A stretch of 64,000 nucleotides of DNA from Chlorokybus atmophyticus (GCA_009103225.1 RHPI01001292.1:247878-311877), one strand, 5' to 3'; counted from the stretch's first letter, positions 25,593 through 39,045 are shown. Numbers and translations are program-made. The notes: a model not told the origin generated them from the sequence alone.

Positions 25593-25614
25593 AGAGAGAG
25601 AGAGAGAGAGAGAG
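25593..25614 (+). repeat. (GA)11 microsatellite
   Basis: Short GA tract that, with the upstream CT tract, forms an outer imperfect inverted repeat around the palindromic block. Confidence 0.85.
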
Positions 25615-25921
25615 GCCCACGGCAAGGTCGCCGGCCGTCGTCGCATGGGCAATGCGAACACAAATGTTGCGAGAGAACACTCGCGATTGCTCGCGGGATA
25701 CCAGTTGTGTCATACAACCGACCATTGCTTTACGCTAACCGTCCGATGAGCTCCAACGCTGATTAACACCGTGCGATTGCGGCGGGAAGCCTCGAGAAGC
25801 GCGGTAAACAGCACGTAGAGTTGAGAAAGACAGTCAGCGAGCCAGAGTGCATAGTGTATAGGCGAGGTGGTCGGTGGTGGTGAGGAGGAGTCTGTGAAGT
25901 ACTTGGGTGTTGTTAGCAGCG

Positions 25922-28921
25922 ATGGATGAGGACACCACATTGGACGCCTTTCCGAATGAGGAGGAGGACGACGCCATGTCGGACTACACCGAGGACAAGG
26001 CCGGCGACCAGCGGGACCTCACCGGCGACGGCGGCGTCACGAAGAAGGTCGTCAAGGCTGGGACTGGCTGGGAGAAACCGGAGAAGGGGGATGAAGTCAC
26101 TGGTAAGGCTCTGACGACCCTAGCTTACCCCGCATTGCTGTCCTCTTGCTCAATTCATGCCTGACCTGTGCATGCCAATGCGCATTACGCGCATAATGCA
26201 GTGCATGCTTGACCTGTGCATTCACTGCATTCGGCCCAAGTGTAGGCTTTGCCAGGCTAGCTGAAACGTACTGAATTCACTTCTGTGGACTGCAGTGCAT
26301 TACGTTGGCAAGTTGCTTGATGGAACACAGTTTGACTCCTCGCGAGACAAGGATGTACCTTTCACCTTCACGCTTGGTCAAGGTGAGGCAACTTGGCCGT
26401 TTGGCACTGGCAAGCAGCTGTTTTTGTGCTGGTCACTCATGGTTGCATCATGTACTTGCCAGGTCAAGTGATCAAGGGTTGGGACAAGGGCGTGGCCTCC
26501 ATGAAGAAAGACGAGATTTCCATTCTCACCTGCAAACCAGATTATGCCTATGGCAAGAATGGCGCGGGTGACGCGATCCCTCCTGACTCCACCCTTCAGT
26601 TTGAGGTGATGACAGTAATTTTTGGCACAGCCACTTAATCATACGCGCTCTGTGTAGTTATTGAGCCTTGCAACCAACGCTTGGTTTGGGCTGACATGCA
26701 ATGCTGTGCCAAGGTTGAGCTCCTTTCCTGGAAGAGTGTGAAGGACATCACCAAGGATGGCGGAGTCATCAAGAAAATACTTGCGGAGGGCACTGACCAT
26801 GAGAAGCCAAAGCACAACGACGAGGTGTTAGGTAGATATAACAGTCCAGCTGCTCACACACTGCATCTTGTCAGCTAGTAATCTATTATGTATTGTACAA
26901 TGCAGTTACATACACTGCCAAGCTGCAAGATGGCACCGTCGTCAAACAATCACCTGAAGGAGGCGTTGAGTTCACTCTCAAGGAGGGTAAGTGCTTTATT
27001 ATGCACTAACTTTGTTACTGAAATCGTGCGATGTGTACGATGTTGCATGGCCATGCAGTAGTTTGCTCAGTCTGGTAACATTCATGGTCTTCAACAGGAC
27101 ATCTATGCAAGGGCTTAGTGAAAGCCTTGGAGACAATGAAGAAGGGCGAGAAGGTGCTGCTGACCATTAGATCCGACTGTAAGTGTTGCTCTGCTTGTTG
27201 TAGACCCGTCCGCGTGGCAATGCAGGCTTGCATTGACCAATTCCCATCAACTTTGCATTGCAGATGCTTTTGGCGCAGAAGGTGCCGAAGGTGTTCCCAC
27301 AGATGCCACCATCATGGTGGAGGCGCAACTGCAGTCCTGGAAGAAAGTAGAGGCCATCACCCCAGACGAGAAGGTGATGATGAAGGTCTTGAAGGAGGGT
27401 GAGGGTTACCAGACGCCAAACGAGGGGGCCAAAGTGCAAGGTAACTGCTTGTGTGAGGACTTGTGCCACTCCGCCAAGTAGCTGAAGGTTGTCTGCTATG
27501 CTTAACTCGCATGGCTTTTGTGCAGTTAAGTTGACGGGTCGGTTGTCCGATGGCACTGTCTTTGAGCAGCGAACAGAAGAGGGACAGGAGCTTGAGTTTA
27601 TGACTGGAGAAGGTAAGGTTCTATGAGATGGTTGTCTAGCATGGGAAAGATTGTGCGGTCAGTGCTCCATCTTGCAACCGCTGCTACTGCCTGTTGACTG
27701 TCTGCCAGTACAGATTAGGTTGGCATTGGGTGTGCTCTGCTTGTAGCTCTTTTGATCTAGTAGTTGAAAACTGCATGCCATACTCGGCCATTACCATTAA
27801 GCTACGATTGTTTCCTGCAGAGCAAGTCGTTGCTGGTCTAGACAAGGCGGTGTTGAAGATGAAGAAGGGACAGCACGTGTTGCTCACGGTTGCGCCCGAG
27901 TACGGCTATGGTGTCCAAGAAACAGCAGGCCCATTGGCAACCATCCCAGCAAACTCCACCTTGCAGTATGAAGTCGAGATGGTGTCCTTTGTGAAGGTGT
28001 GCAATTGACTTTCCATGGTGCTGTTAACATCATGCCGAGTAACTGTGCAGTCTCACCAACACATGTTTGCGATTTTAGGCCAAAGAGTCTTGGGAGATGG
28101 ACACGGCTGAGAAGCTTGAGCAGGCTGCCAAGAAGAAGGAAGAAGGCAATGCGTTCTACAAGGCCGGCAAGCTGGATCTGGCAGCCAAGCGCTATGAGCA
28201 GGTGAGCACTGCTGTTGTCTGTGCGTTTCTGTGCTTGTGTGCATCACACATCTGTCAGGCTTTTATGTAGATGACTGACTCAAGATATTATCTGTACCAG
28301 GCCATCAAGTGCGTAGAGTATGATACATCCTTCTCAGAGGAGGACAAGAAGCAGGCCAAGGCTCTCAAGCTGCCCATCTACCTGAATGATGCAGCTGTGA
28401 AGTTGAAACTTAAGCAGTATTCAGAGGCCATCAAGAAGTGCTCAAAGGTTTTGGAGATGGAGAGTACCAATGTTAAGGCACTGTACCGACGCGCTCAAGC
28501 GCACATTGCCCAACAAGACTACGATCTTGCTGCACTCGACATCAACAAGGCGCTCGGACAAGATGAGCATAACAGGTCAGTCGTGCTTGTCCTTGCTTGC
28601 ATGTCGCGCTTCAAGTGTAATATAGTGTAGCTTGTGATCCAAATGTGAGTTGGGCAAGCTGCATTATGCTCATATGTCGTTTGTCTGTACAGGGATTTGT
28701 TGCTGCTGCGCAAGCAGATGAAGCAGTTGGAAGCCGACCAGCGCAAGAAGGAAGCAAAGCTGTACGGCAACATGTTTGACCGCATGCGGAAGCTAGAAGC
28801 CAAGGAGACAGGCAGGAAGGTGGGTGAGGAAGAACCATCAAGCAATGGCAAGCATGCATCTACAGCAGAAGTGCCCGGACCTGCACCCGCTGGGCCAGCG
28901 CCTATGGAAGAAGAGGTTTAA
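25922..28921 (+). CDS. ROF1: multi-domain FKBP peptidyl-prolyl isomerase with TPR (ROF1/FKBP62 type)
   Basis: Prolyl isomerase and Hsp90 co-chaperone of the plant ROF1/FKBP62-FKBP65 class. Twelve exons join in frame: 25922-26102, 26296-26382, 26463-26605, 26714-26831, 26906-26986, 27098-27178, 27264-27440, 27526-27612, 27821-27996, 28079-28201, 28301-28575, 28693-28921, giving about 585 aa. An acidic N terminus ([17 protein letters not shown]) precedes three FKBP domains. Domain 1 has [16 protein letters not shown] and [13 protein letters not shown]. Domain 2 ([21 protein letters not shown]) has lost several active-site residues. Domain 3 has [15 protein letters not shown] and [20 protein letters not shown], the most canonical. 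TPRs follow ([60 protein letters not shown]). A basic amphipathic stretch ([20 protein letters not shown]) matches where this class binds calmodulin. The repeated domain exon boundaries show internal duplication. Confidence 0.93.
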
Positions 28922-29459
28922 TTACCTACCCCTGCTGTTGCACGCACGCCATCAGCACCCTCGCACTTGGTTAGCAGAAAACACCGCCAACGATCAAGTG
29001 CTGATCAGCGGCATAGTTGGTGAGTGTAGTTGTACAAGCAAGGTTGCATAACCTGCATTGTAGGTCTGGCAATGAGTTTACTTACCTAGGAACGCCAGTT
29101 GTCCAAGCACAAATGGTTGTGCCATTTTTGTTGCATGATTTGCTGTGCCACTGATTACGAATCACAGCTGTGCCTGTTCTTGGGTGAAGGTTGGTATCTC
29201 ACATAGTAACTCTTGCATTGCTGAGGGCTGCAAATATCCCATTGTTATTTCCGGTAAACACCGTGAGAGGATGCTTGAGTAAGCATGGTGTTCAGTGGCA
29301 TACCCCTCTCGCATTTTCTGTACATGGATGACGGTCGGTGTCAATTCGTACAGGCTATGCGAGATGATGTGCATATGCATGACCGCGCCATTGTGACCAC
29401 ACATGCCATTAGCAAGAACATTCACAACCATACGGCACCACCAGATTAGCATACACTCT

Positions 29460-29535
29460 TCATGTCACTACCACACTACCTGACTACCGGCTCCCCTCAT
29501 TAGACATGCGTACATGTGCATACGCGTGTCCTGCT
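29460..29535 (+). repeat. dispersed repeat, segment B
   Basis: Contains CATTAGACATGCGTACATG. A close relative (CATTAGACATGCATACATGC) lies near 42425-42447. Confidence 0.55.
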
Positions 29536-29666
29536 GCGTGTTCTCATGTCGCTATCGTGCTTGTCAGTCATTCAACGCCGCCCTGCCGCTGCTGCTTGCA
29601 CTTGGTTGCATTCGGCTTCTAGCCAGCCCTCTAGTGTATATATATTGGTGGCAGCCCCCCCCCCCC

Positions 29667-29667
29667 N
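29667..29667. other. assembly gap (1 N)
   Basis: Single N after a run of C bases, at the left edge of the ATATGT satellite. Confidence 0.95.
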
Positions 29668-29679
29668 TGCATGTGTGCA

Positions 29680-30066
29680 TATATACATACACATAAATAT
29701 ATATATGTATATATGTACATATGTATACATATATATACATGCATATATGTATATATATCAACATATATACATATGCATATATATGCATATCAACATATAT
29801 CCATATATATATTCATATATATATACATATGCATATATATACATACATATGTATATACACATATCATATACAATAATATACAATATACATATACACATAT
29901 ATACATATGTATATATATGTATATATGTGTATATATACGTATATACATATGCATATGTATATATGTATATATATATGTATATATGTATATGTATGTGTAT
30001 ACATATGTATATATGTATATGTATATATATATATGTATATATGTATATATATATATATATATATAT
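29680..30066. repeat. ATATGT/ACATAT-type satellite tract
   Basis: Nearly 390 bases made almost only of alternating TA, CA and TG steps (ATATGTATAT, ACATATGCATAT). It ends in pure (TA)n at about 30046-30065. Confidence 0.95.
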
Positions 30067-30170
30067 GTGTACAGGATATGCGCGAGACAATTGGCGACAT
30101 ACATGACGTCACAACAGCATAGCATACCAACCAGCATGCAAACACAGTCACATATACCACCACCGGGTGT
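30066..30170 (+). repeat. dispersed repeat, segment A
   Basis: Begins GTACAGGATATGC and ends near CACCACCGGGT. It aligns over about 100 bases with 42278-42375, with substitutions and small gaps. Confidence 0.6.
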
Positions 30171-30595
30171 GTGTATGTATGTATGTATGTAGTTTGCTGC
30201 TGATGGCAGAAGCGATGACAATTCTGTTTTGGCGCCTGAATACATAAATATACACATATGTATATGTGTAGTTATGTATTTTATTGCTGGCTTGCTGGCT
30301 TGGTTTGGGTGTGCAAATGCATCCGTATGATGGCGTATATGTGGCGGAGCAGAAAAATACATGTGCATTCGCAATTAAGTTAAATGCCCACAGGGATTGG
30401 GTGGGTGACCATTGGTGTACAAACGATGCAACTGAGACTGTGCACATGAATGTCTTAGTGTGGCGTTGGTCAGCGTGTGGATTAGTGACAGAGCGTGGTC
30501 GCAGTACAGACCACCTGTACATGTGTACCAAAAGTAGTGATTACCAGGAAGATGAAAATGTTTGATGCCTCATGTCCACGTAGGAGGGGGGGAGG

Positions 30596-30640
30596 GGGCC
30601 AAAGAAGCACACCATGCAATGTGGTGTGCTTCTTTGGCCC
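30596..30640. repeat. hairpin 1, 19-bp arms, 7-nt loop
   Basis: GGGCCAAAGAAGCACACCA, loop TGCAATG, then the exact reverse complement. Confidence 0.92.
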
Positions 30641-30646
30641 TATCAG

Positions 30647-30679
30647 TAGAAGCACACCATGCAATATGGTGTGCTTCTA
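30647..30679. repeat. hairpin 2, 13-bp arms, 7-nt loop
   Basis: TAGAAGCACACCA, loop TGCAATA, then the exact reverse complement. It shares the AGAAGCACACCA stem and a loop differing by one base with hairpin 1, six bases away. Confidence 0.92.
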
Positions 30680-31028
30680 GTGATGAACATCAAACATGCA
30701 AACATGACATGACACCCTGCAACATGCTTCAGCAGCAGTGACTCCGGGCAACTGTTACTAGATATAGTTATCAGGCACCTAATACTGATGCATTGATGAC
30801 TATGACAGCAGCCACAAGGCCCTTTGGGCTCTGTGTACAGGGCATGAACAGGTGCTCACAGTAGGCACATCATAGCATCTGGAGCACGCGTTTAATCACT
30901 GCATCCATTGCCATGCATCCCCAGTGCACTGGTTGCATAGACAGGCAACTGAAACGCTTGCTTATGCCCATCTGCAGCGGTGAACCTACGACTAGAACAG
31001 CTTGAGACTAGAATAGCTTACCTCTAAG

Positions 31029-34000
31029 CTACCGCTCCAAGAGTTTATGGAACTTGCTGACCGGAGACTGGTCCCTTTTGGGTAACCTGAACCTCGTCTT
31101 GAGGAATTTTGACGCATTGCGATCAGCTCGATGACACAGCACCTTCAAGATGATCTCCTCCTTGCTTCCTGGCGCAGGCCCGGGCTGAGCCCTTCTGATC
31201 TTATTGCTGATGGCAGTGCTTACCGCCGCCTGCTCCGCTGTCTGATAGTTCTGTATCAGCAAGTCTGTGTCCTGTACACATGCAGAACACACCATCAGAC
31301 CTGCATGTACTGTCCAATTGCAGTGGTCACATGTCAGCTCACAGCGCATACCAGCAGGAATGTGTCCAGCATACGCTGTGCGTATGCACTGGCTTGTTCA
31401 ACGAGTTGTTCAGATAGGCCTTGGCCGTCGGCGATGAAGAAGTCTTTTATCAAGTTGAGGTCCCAATCCAGCGCTTCAGCATCCTCCATGGTGAAGAAAC
31501 GTAGGTGGCCGCCATTAAGCACAACTCTCTGCCAAGCCTCCTGCCAACGCGACATGTTGTCATGACTGTCACATGGAATTGGCGTAAACTGAAGGCAATC
31601 ACACAGCAACTCACCAAGACAGATTGCATCAGGGCTTCGGCAACTCGGTCTCGCAAGCGTGACGAAACCACATCGATTATTTCAGACAATATGCTGTCGA
31701 GCCGCTTCATGACTTCATGGGCAACTCTATCGTGTACGGTGACCCCTCCACAGTAGAGGTTCTGAAGTATCGGCCCTCGCAGGTCATAAAACACCACCTT
31801 GACGCCCAAAAAGTTGCAGATGTTGTCAATCCCTCTCTCGCATGCAAAGCTGGCAGATTCAAACAAGGCTTCCGTGTCTCTGTTTGCTGAAGCTGAACCA
31901 CTCGTCTCAAACTGTCATTCGCACAAGTTTACTGTCAGGAGACCCACTCAAGCTTGCATCACATTGTGAGCACTGCACAAGTCATAGTGTTGCACCTGCA
32001 TGCGCAGACGCTCTCGTGTGGACTTGTCCATTATTGGTATCTGAGTGGCTAGGTGCTGCAATGTATTAAGCCTTGTGCACAAGTTGGGTATTGTCAACCG
32101 GGCTATCCTCTCCACTTCTGCGGGTGTCATGGCAGTATCGACTGGAGACACCAACTTCACACCAGCAGCTGCTGCTCTTTCCATGTCCTTTGCAGCCACC
32201 CCCTTCTTGAACCTTGACAAAGGGGATGATATGAATTCACCACCCACTTGGTAAATTGTTTCAGGCAGTGTCTGTTGGTGGGTGAATCCTTACCTGGTCA
32301 GACGAGGGAGAGGTGGTTTAAGTCTCTCTGCGGGGCCACATTGCCCCACGACCACTTGCGCATACGCCTGCAATGCCCCGTCTATGCCTTCTGACAGCAA
32401 GCGCACGAGACCCGCAGGCGGCCGTATCCTCAAGGAGAAGACAGTATCTAGGGTGTCATCAACGCTGCGCAGCACCTGACAATGACAGGAAAAGGTGATA
32501 CCAACGCCAGCCACACATGTACGCCTTTCAATGGTGACACAATAAAAACCAGGTTGTAATAGAACTGTGTATTATCTATGACATCAGCAAAGTGACTTGC
32601 CTCAACAACAGATGCACTGAACCTCTGAGCAGGAGAAACAGGCTGCCATGTCTCTATGCTGAGAGCTCTTTCAACCCACGTGCAGAGCTGCGCGACTTGA
32701 TCACCCGCCCACTGGTACAGCAGAGGCGACACCGAAGCACCAACCTGACGTTATCATGCGCATACATAAGAGCCGGCAGAAAAGTACCACAAATGGACAG
32801 GACCTGATTGCTCAACCATACTGGAACTTGTATGCTGTACAGACGGGGAGTCACTGATGTACACTTCGTCACGAACCTGCAACGGTGTGATGGGGTTGAG
32901 CCCATCAACGTCATCCCACGAGCTGATATCAGACAGTCCAACCAAGGCCATGAGATCCTCTTCGAACTGCTCCGCTGCGGACAAGGCCTCCATCACGCCC
33001 TTGTTGATGCTGCTCAAGCCCTGCAGCCAACCCTCAAAGTCTTGTCTGTAGGCTGAATGAAGGGCAGCGATTGCCGTGTACTTGCTGCTTGCGTATGTTC
33101 GCTGCAGAGCCGGGGTGACTCGCTGTACAGAGGACACACAAGTATAAGACAACACAGATCTCAACTCAACAACAGCAATGTACACATACACATCAGCACG
33201 AACGGACCTGAAGTTCACGTGCTGCAACCTCCACGACATACTGCGCCTGCTTTGCGAGCAGCACAGACTGAGATCCATGGCTCGCCTGCTTGGCTTCGGC
33301 TTTAACCTGAGTCATGGTTGCTGATCAACTGCACTGTACAGTATATGCAATGACAAACCTGCTGACAATCAAAAATTATACACAGAGGCACAAACACAAA
33401 CACAATTGTGGACCTTGTTGTAACACTTGCGCAACGATGCTTGGATGCATCGGACTATTGCCGCAGCAGCTGCTCGCTCTTGCAAGTCCGCCAGCTGGCC
33501 ATCTTGAGGCTGGTCGCTCTCAACCGCTTTAAGTATGCGCGCGCAAGATGCGGCTATCTTGACCAGCGCATCAAAACTCCTGTCAGGGCCCTGCAGGGAA
33601 CAGTGATGTGAGATGGGCACAGGCTCTGTGTGTTGAACAGCCAGCTTCGTCACTGCACACTACATACTATACAAACAACATCCCAATCTAACTTTGGGAA
33701 AGTTCTTGTAGTAGTCCGATAGCTGGGCGGTGGCCCAGCGCAGCATCGGTTGCATCGTGAGCAGCAACCAATCTCGCTTCGCTGCCGGCAGTAAGCTTGC
33801 GCCTTGGTTCACTGGTGACACTCTGCCATTAGGATTGACGCCGGTCCAACGCCACTGAACATCTTGCAAGAGCTGGTCCTGAGCTGCTTGTAGCAGCCCC
33901 GCATCCGATGTGACGGTGTGCTGGCAAGAAGGGATACTTATTGATTGGGATGCGCACATGTTGGCGTTTCCCCACTCATAGCCAGGCTATACCTACCTGC

Positions 34001-36064
34001 CGGAACAACACCCAGGCTCGGGTGGTTGCGTGCATGGCTGCATCAACACGCAGCGCACTCCAGCAGCCAAGTGCAAGGCGCAGCAACTCAGCAGCTTCCT
34101 GTTGACAGTTTGTTGATCAATGGCAGTGCTGTAACCTTGTGATGCAATGTGCAACAGGTAGAACAACCAACATACCGGTATGACAACCTCCTCCTCGAGC
34201 AAGTCAAACATGCCTTGTAGCATGACCGTGTACATCCGCATGCTGACGGGGTAAGGGTATAACCAAGGGTCGTCTTGCTGCTCACCGCCAGATACTGCCC
34301 ATACACATTAACATGTAAGAGGAAAGACATGCATCCATGCTTTGGCTGTTGCCAATGGCATTGCTAAAACCGACTTCAACTGATGGATATTGTGTCAGAG
34401 CTGGCAGTAAAAACGTAAACAACATGAACCGGGAAAATCAACACAAACATAACTGACATGACAAAGTGCACACCTGTAGACTTATTGCCTTCAGCAACCA
34501 CGGCAGCAGCCACACGTAGGCGGGCTCCAGCAGCTTGATACTCAGATTTCCTGAACTAAATCAAGGAAGCACACCTAAGATCAAAAACTGCAAGACCTCC
34601 TGCTGAGAGCTTCAGCAGAATGACTGACCTCATCTTTCTTGCCGCTGCAGCATGCCCGCAACCTTTCCAATGCAGTCCACAACCTTGCAATCATCTCATC
34701 ATCCTTGCTAGGGGGTGCATTGTCAACTTGGTTGGTTGACTTGCTGAAGCCAGCTGTCGCACGCAATCCTTCCAACAGCAGATTGCTCTGCAGTGCACGG
34801 TTTGGGTGGGTGCACGCTCACACATGCGCACAACACACACAAGCACATAGCATGCTTGTGTACGTGTGTTGTGTTTAACAAGCAGCACACCTGAGATAAC
34901 CTCGACAGTCATGCCTGCATTCGCACATGCGCGCATGCGTGCACGCCATGCATGCACGCACACGTGTTTGCTTATGTTATGAGCATGACGCACACGTATA
35001 TTACCCTCAACTCCCTGACAATTCTCTACTTCAGGCACAGGGATTAAACGCGGGCTAACCTGTCCTTGCTGCCAACGTTGAAAGTCCCTGTACGTATCAA
35101 AATCAGACGGCAAGGCTGTGCACAGCAATTCCAATGGGAGACGCAAAGACGCCATTTGCAACTTGACGGGCGCACGTGCTGCAGTGGGGAATGGCGAATT
35201 GCCAGGCGACCTGTAGTGATACATAGCAGGAGCATGCACGCCAGCAGATGAGTTTGAGCACCAGCCAACAACAACGACGACATGCTTTAACCTAACATAC
35301 CTGCCATAGCCGAGAGAACTCAGAACCTTTCTTGTGAGTGCATCCACAGAATCTGTAATCTGCAATGGCATAAATTGAGGCTCAACACTTATGCGGATGT
35401 AAAAGGGTATGCACGTGGCAAGATTCCTGCAATTGAGCCAAGCTTGTGACTTCACTCATTTCTCTGTTGGCACACACCTCCAGCTGCACGCGCATGATGT
35501 CCATGGCGCTGTCAATAGACATATCATCGGCCCAGCCGCTCGTGCAAGCGAGCAACAGATCATAAGCTCCTTGCCGGAGCTGATCATCTGTGAGGCCTGT
35601 GAAGCAACCAAAGCAACCACAATGAGCAAAAATTTATTTTATTCGTTGAAGGTTGAACAGTTGCTTCTTGCTGCTATGCAATAAACAGCAGCCTTACCTG
35701 ACTCAAACGCTGGCAATGCAAGCTGCTGCGCATCCTGCAAGTCATCAATGCTTATAACATTGTCCTGAGAGCTGTTGACGCCATTTAAGGGCTCGCCCAC
35801 AACAAGCGCTTCATGGCTGTCTGGCACAAACTCCACTGGCTCAGGTGTTGAGCCGTTGCTGCTACGGCTGGCTGCAGCCGGAGGAAGAGGCCTGTCAGGC
35901 GTGCGTTGCGATGTTGTTCTTGTGGTTGGTGTTGTTGTTACTGTTTTTATTGCTGCTGTTGTTGTTGTTGTTAATGGGGGCGGCGGTGGGGGCGGCAATC
36001 TGGTTGGAGCAGCTGGCAGGGAAGGCAGCGCCTTGTTTCTTGTCAAGGTGCCCAACGACCCCAT
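31029..36064 (-). CDS. PATROL1: UNC13-like / PATROL1 (DUF810) protein with Munc13-homology regions
   Basis: Plant homologue of the MUN-domain tethering factors. Arabidopsis PATROL1 promotes delivery of the plasma-membrane H+-ATPase. Exons run from ATG 36064 (MGSLGTLTRNKALPSLPAAP, then a Pro/Thr-rich disordered part) to TAG at 31029-31031. Recognised stretches in order are GLTDDQLRQGAYDLLLACTS (near 35590); ITDSVDALTRKVLSSLGYGR (near 35370); LRLPLELLCTALPSDFDTYR and FQRWQQGQ (near 35120); NLSIKLLEPAYVWLLPWLLK (near 34530); FDALVKIAASCARI (near 33560); WAGDQVAQLCTWVERAL and WQPVSPAQRFSASVVEA (near 32690); DNICNFLGVKVVFYDLRGPI and SSRLRDRVAEALMQSVL (31840-31630); RVVLNGGHLRFFTMEDAEAL (near 31520); and SKFHKLLER at the end. 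Roughly twenty exons, not all boundaries fixed. Expected cytosolic, at exocytic membranes. Confidence 0.88.
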
Positions 36065-38993
36065 TGTTTGCGGTCATTGAGTGTCGACTATTGGAAGCTC
36101 AGCTGCAGCCAGAATAAGCACTACTGCTCACTTACAGCTTCGTCAGCTGATCAGCAGCGCCATGCACACAACAAACCCAAAAGTGCAAACCAATTGCCAA
36201 CACAAACCTATACTACTCACAGACATGCCCAGCAGCTAAGCACCCCCTGCTCCATCCTGTTCCACTGATAACCCAAAACTCAAACATAACCCTGACCCCG
36301 ACCCCAACCCCTGCCTCGCCGCCGCCGCCGAAGCTAAGCTGCCAAACATTCGCCACGCGTCCAGACACGTCTCAGTTTGAGTTCTGCGCGCGAAAGTGCG
36401 GTCCCGAAGCCTGAAGCGGGCCTGCGTGGTTTCCGGGAATCGGTTTGGGTTGTGATGTAGGACCCTGAGGTTTGGGACCACGGTAGATGCAGGAGATTTG
36501 CTGCATGACTGTCCCCCAGTTCAGGCCCTTGGGAAGGCCAACATCACATTATGAAAAGAGGCTTTGAAATCAGATATATGGCTGTCATGTACCTTGTGAT
36601 AATGAAGGTAATAAATTTTTAAATGGTAGTAAAACAATTATTATGAATCCGTATATCTGATTCTCACATATAATACGGGATATTGCCACACGGTGTACAG
36701 TAAACGTAAAAGACAATCGTGCATATTCAATAATACATACCACACAACACACCCCACACCGCACAACATACTCACCTCAACACCACATCACCATCAGGCC
36801 AAGCTATGCACTTGCGCTATCCCTCTACACAAAATAGTGCATTTTAAGCATAAATGTAAAATTCAGATGTCATGATTTAACATTGTTGAATCTCATTTAT
36901 GGACAAAATGTAATGACCCTACTTGTACCGTCTCCATATTCATCACGCACGCATTATGGTCTTGTTTTCATGTAATCCAAGTAAGGTTAGCATTGCCATG
37001 GACAACGACGATAACCACGCCGGGAGCGGGGGCCCCCCGGGGCGTCTATCAATTAACCAATAGACAACCCCTCCTGTTATGGCATAGCTATTATGCTAGC
37101 CATGTACAATGTGTACATAAGTGTATTCAGCGAAAGACAAAAGTTTAATGAACCTTGGTTATATCTTGGTTTGTTGTGAGTGCTTTATCAATGCATGTTT
37201 TTACATTCATGCTCTGACATAAATGTGTGACATCGCTATTGATGTGCCTGATTGATTGATGTAGAATGCATGTAAAGCTTCTAGTAAAAGTGGTTAGACT
37301 AGAAATTGCCTTTTTCATGAATGTATGGGCATCTTGAATAGGAATATAAGAGCACATTAAACTAAATATTGTAATTTTGTGGGGTGATGCGGAACATAGT
37401 CATCGGTCACTTAAAAATTTATGAAAAAGAGCATGTGTAATCATAAGGTTCATTTTGGGCCAACCAAGGCGGCCTATCTAAATCATGAAAACATGCATGT
37501 AGAAATAAGAGATAACGCGACCTACATATACATATATAAAGCGCTAATCAATATCTTAGCTAATGCGGCAAATAATACCGTAGAAACACGTACATTATAA
37601 CCCACACTCACTTTTGCAAATTATTTTCATTTCAACATGTCGCTATGATGACTATAAATGTCTACGCAATGCATTGATATCACAATCAACAAGGCCTAAA
37701 ATACCGTATTAAAAATACATCCCAAGGCATGTGATATTGATTTCTAGGTTGTAATATAGTCGTAACCAGATTAGGGCGCCGCGAATTGTTTACATGGCGC
37801 CTATTTGTTCATGGTGTGAAAGGCGTCCGCGACAAGAAGTCGCGGGCGCCCATCAAGTAGGTAGGAAAGGCACCCGCGAGAAATAGTTAGTAATTAAGTC
37901 ACACATGAACTAACAAATTGGTTCACAAGTGAATTGATGTAAATTAACCGAGTAATTCACTTACGACAATCCTACTCCGCCAATTTATAAATAGAGAATT
38001 AAGACTGACTACTTGAAATAAGAGGGACTAGATAATTCATGAATGAACTATTATGAGGTGAATTTTGCGAATGGTAAACTGAATTGGTTCATTGAGCAAT
38101 TCGCGACAATGCGTTAAATAAAGCGAACAAGCTGGTTGCAGATTTGAATCATGATGAACTAGTTAATTCATTAATAAATTAAGTAATGTATTAAAACTAA
38201 AGGTTAGTTTATTGTCGTAAGGGGAGTTGTTGCGAAAACGGCTGAGTCCCCAACGTCGCTAGAAAATGAGCGTTTACGTAGGGGAGGGCGACGCGCCCTC
38301 CCATCACGGCGCACACAAAATTGGTTGTTGTAAAGTATAAAGGGATTTATAATTTTAAAATAAGGGAACAATTAAAAATTAACTCATGATCGTTGGTTTG
38401 GTGAGCTATGGTGGAAATTAAGAACTTGAAAATGGGACAAAAGGCGGGCTAAAATCGTTAGGTTAAAAGTGAAACATTTAAATCACAAGTGGACTAATGA
38501 ATGGTTCTTGTTCGCGACCAATTGTCGCAAACAGCGGCCAAGGCATGAAGGCGGCTACTCGCGGCAGCGTTTGTACGCAAGCCATGTCGCGCGCCATCTC
38601 CTGAGAAATTTGCCTCTTGCAACATTGTTGGGTATATGAGAGGTTGCTAGCAAGCTAAGGGTCCAATTGATCTAAAGGATCTAAGTGGGCTAAGAGTAAA
38701 CTAGCGACAGGCTAAGGGCCTAGGAAAGACCTCAGCAAAGCATTGGTTGATTATCTCAACCAAAAATGGGTAGCTAGTCGCGAGTCCACATGGCCGACTT
38801 GCGGAGCGGCAATTACATTAGGACTAAGATAAGGTCTAACCCATACTCCCATAATTACTACCCCTAGTTACTGAGTAGTTGTTTATTTAACGAACGGTGG
38901 TTGGAGGGTGTATAGTCACATTTAAATAAGTTTGTGATTGCTGTACGTAGGATTGGGTTTAATTTATGTGATATCCTACAAGGCCGTCGTAAC

Positions 38994-39045
38994 ACCCCCC
39001 CCCCCAAACCCCCCACCCCCNCCCCCCAAACCCCCCACCCCCGCC
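38994..39045 (-). repeat. C-rich/G-rich tract with G-quadruplex potential, containing an N
   Basis: The minus strand reads repeated GGGGG(T)GGGGGG blocks separated by TTT. One N at 39021 interrupts the tract, so copy number is uncertain. Confidence 0.75.

Larger units (their letters stand above)
24284..25921. other. divergent intergenic region between PEX2 and the FKBP gene
   Basis: About 1.6 kb that must hold both promoters. No supported exon. It contains ATGCATGT-type runs near 24900-24990, a CT tract (25403-25442), a nested palindrome block and a GA tract (25593-25614). Confidence 0.55.
28922..31028. other. intergenic region with satellite and hairpins
   Basis: About 2.1 kb between the convergent FKBP and PATROL1-like genes. 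No exon is supported. Contents are B- and A-type pieces of a dispersed repeat flanking an ATATGT-type satellite, and two related hairpins at 30596-30679. Confidence 0.6.

Noticed and set aside
29514-30192. Open frames rich in Tyr/Ile/His/Met
   Set aside because: They are translations of the ATATGT-type satellite; all frames are open because the repeat lacks stops.
36270-36300. Telomere-like CCCTGACCCCGACCCC repeat
   Set aside because: Only a few irregular units occur in an interior position; not a telomeric array.
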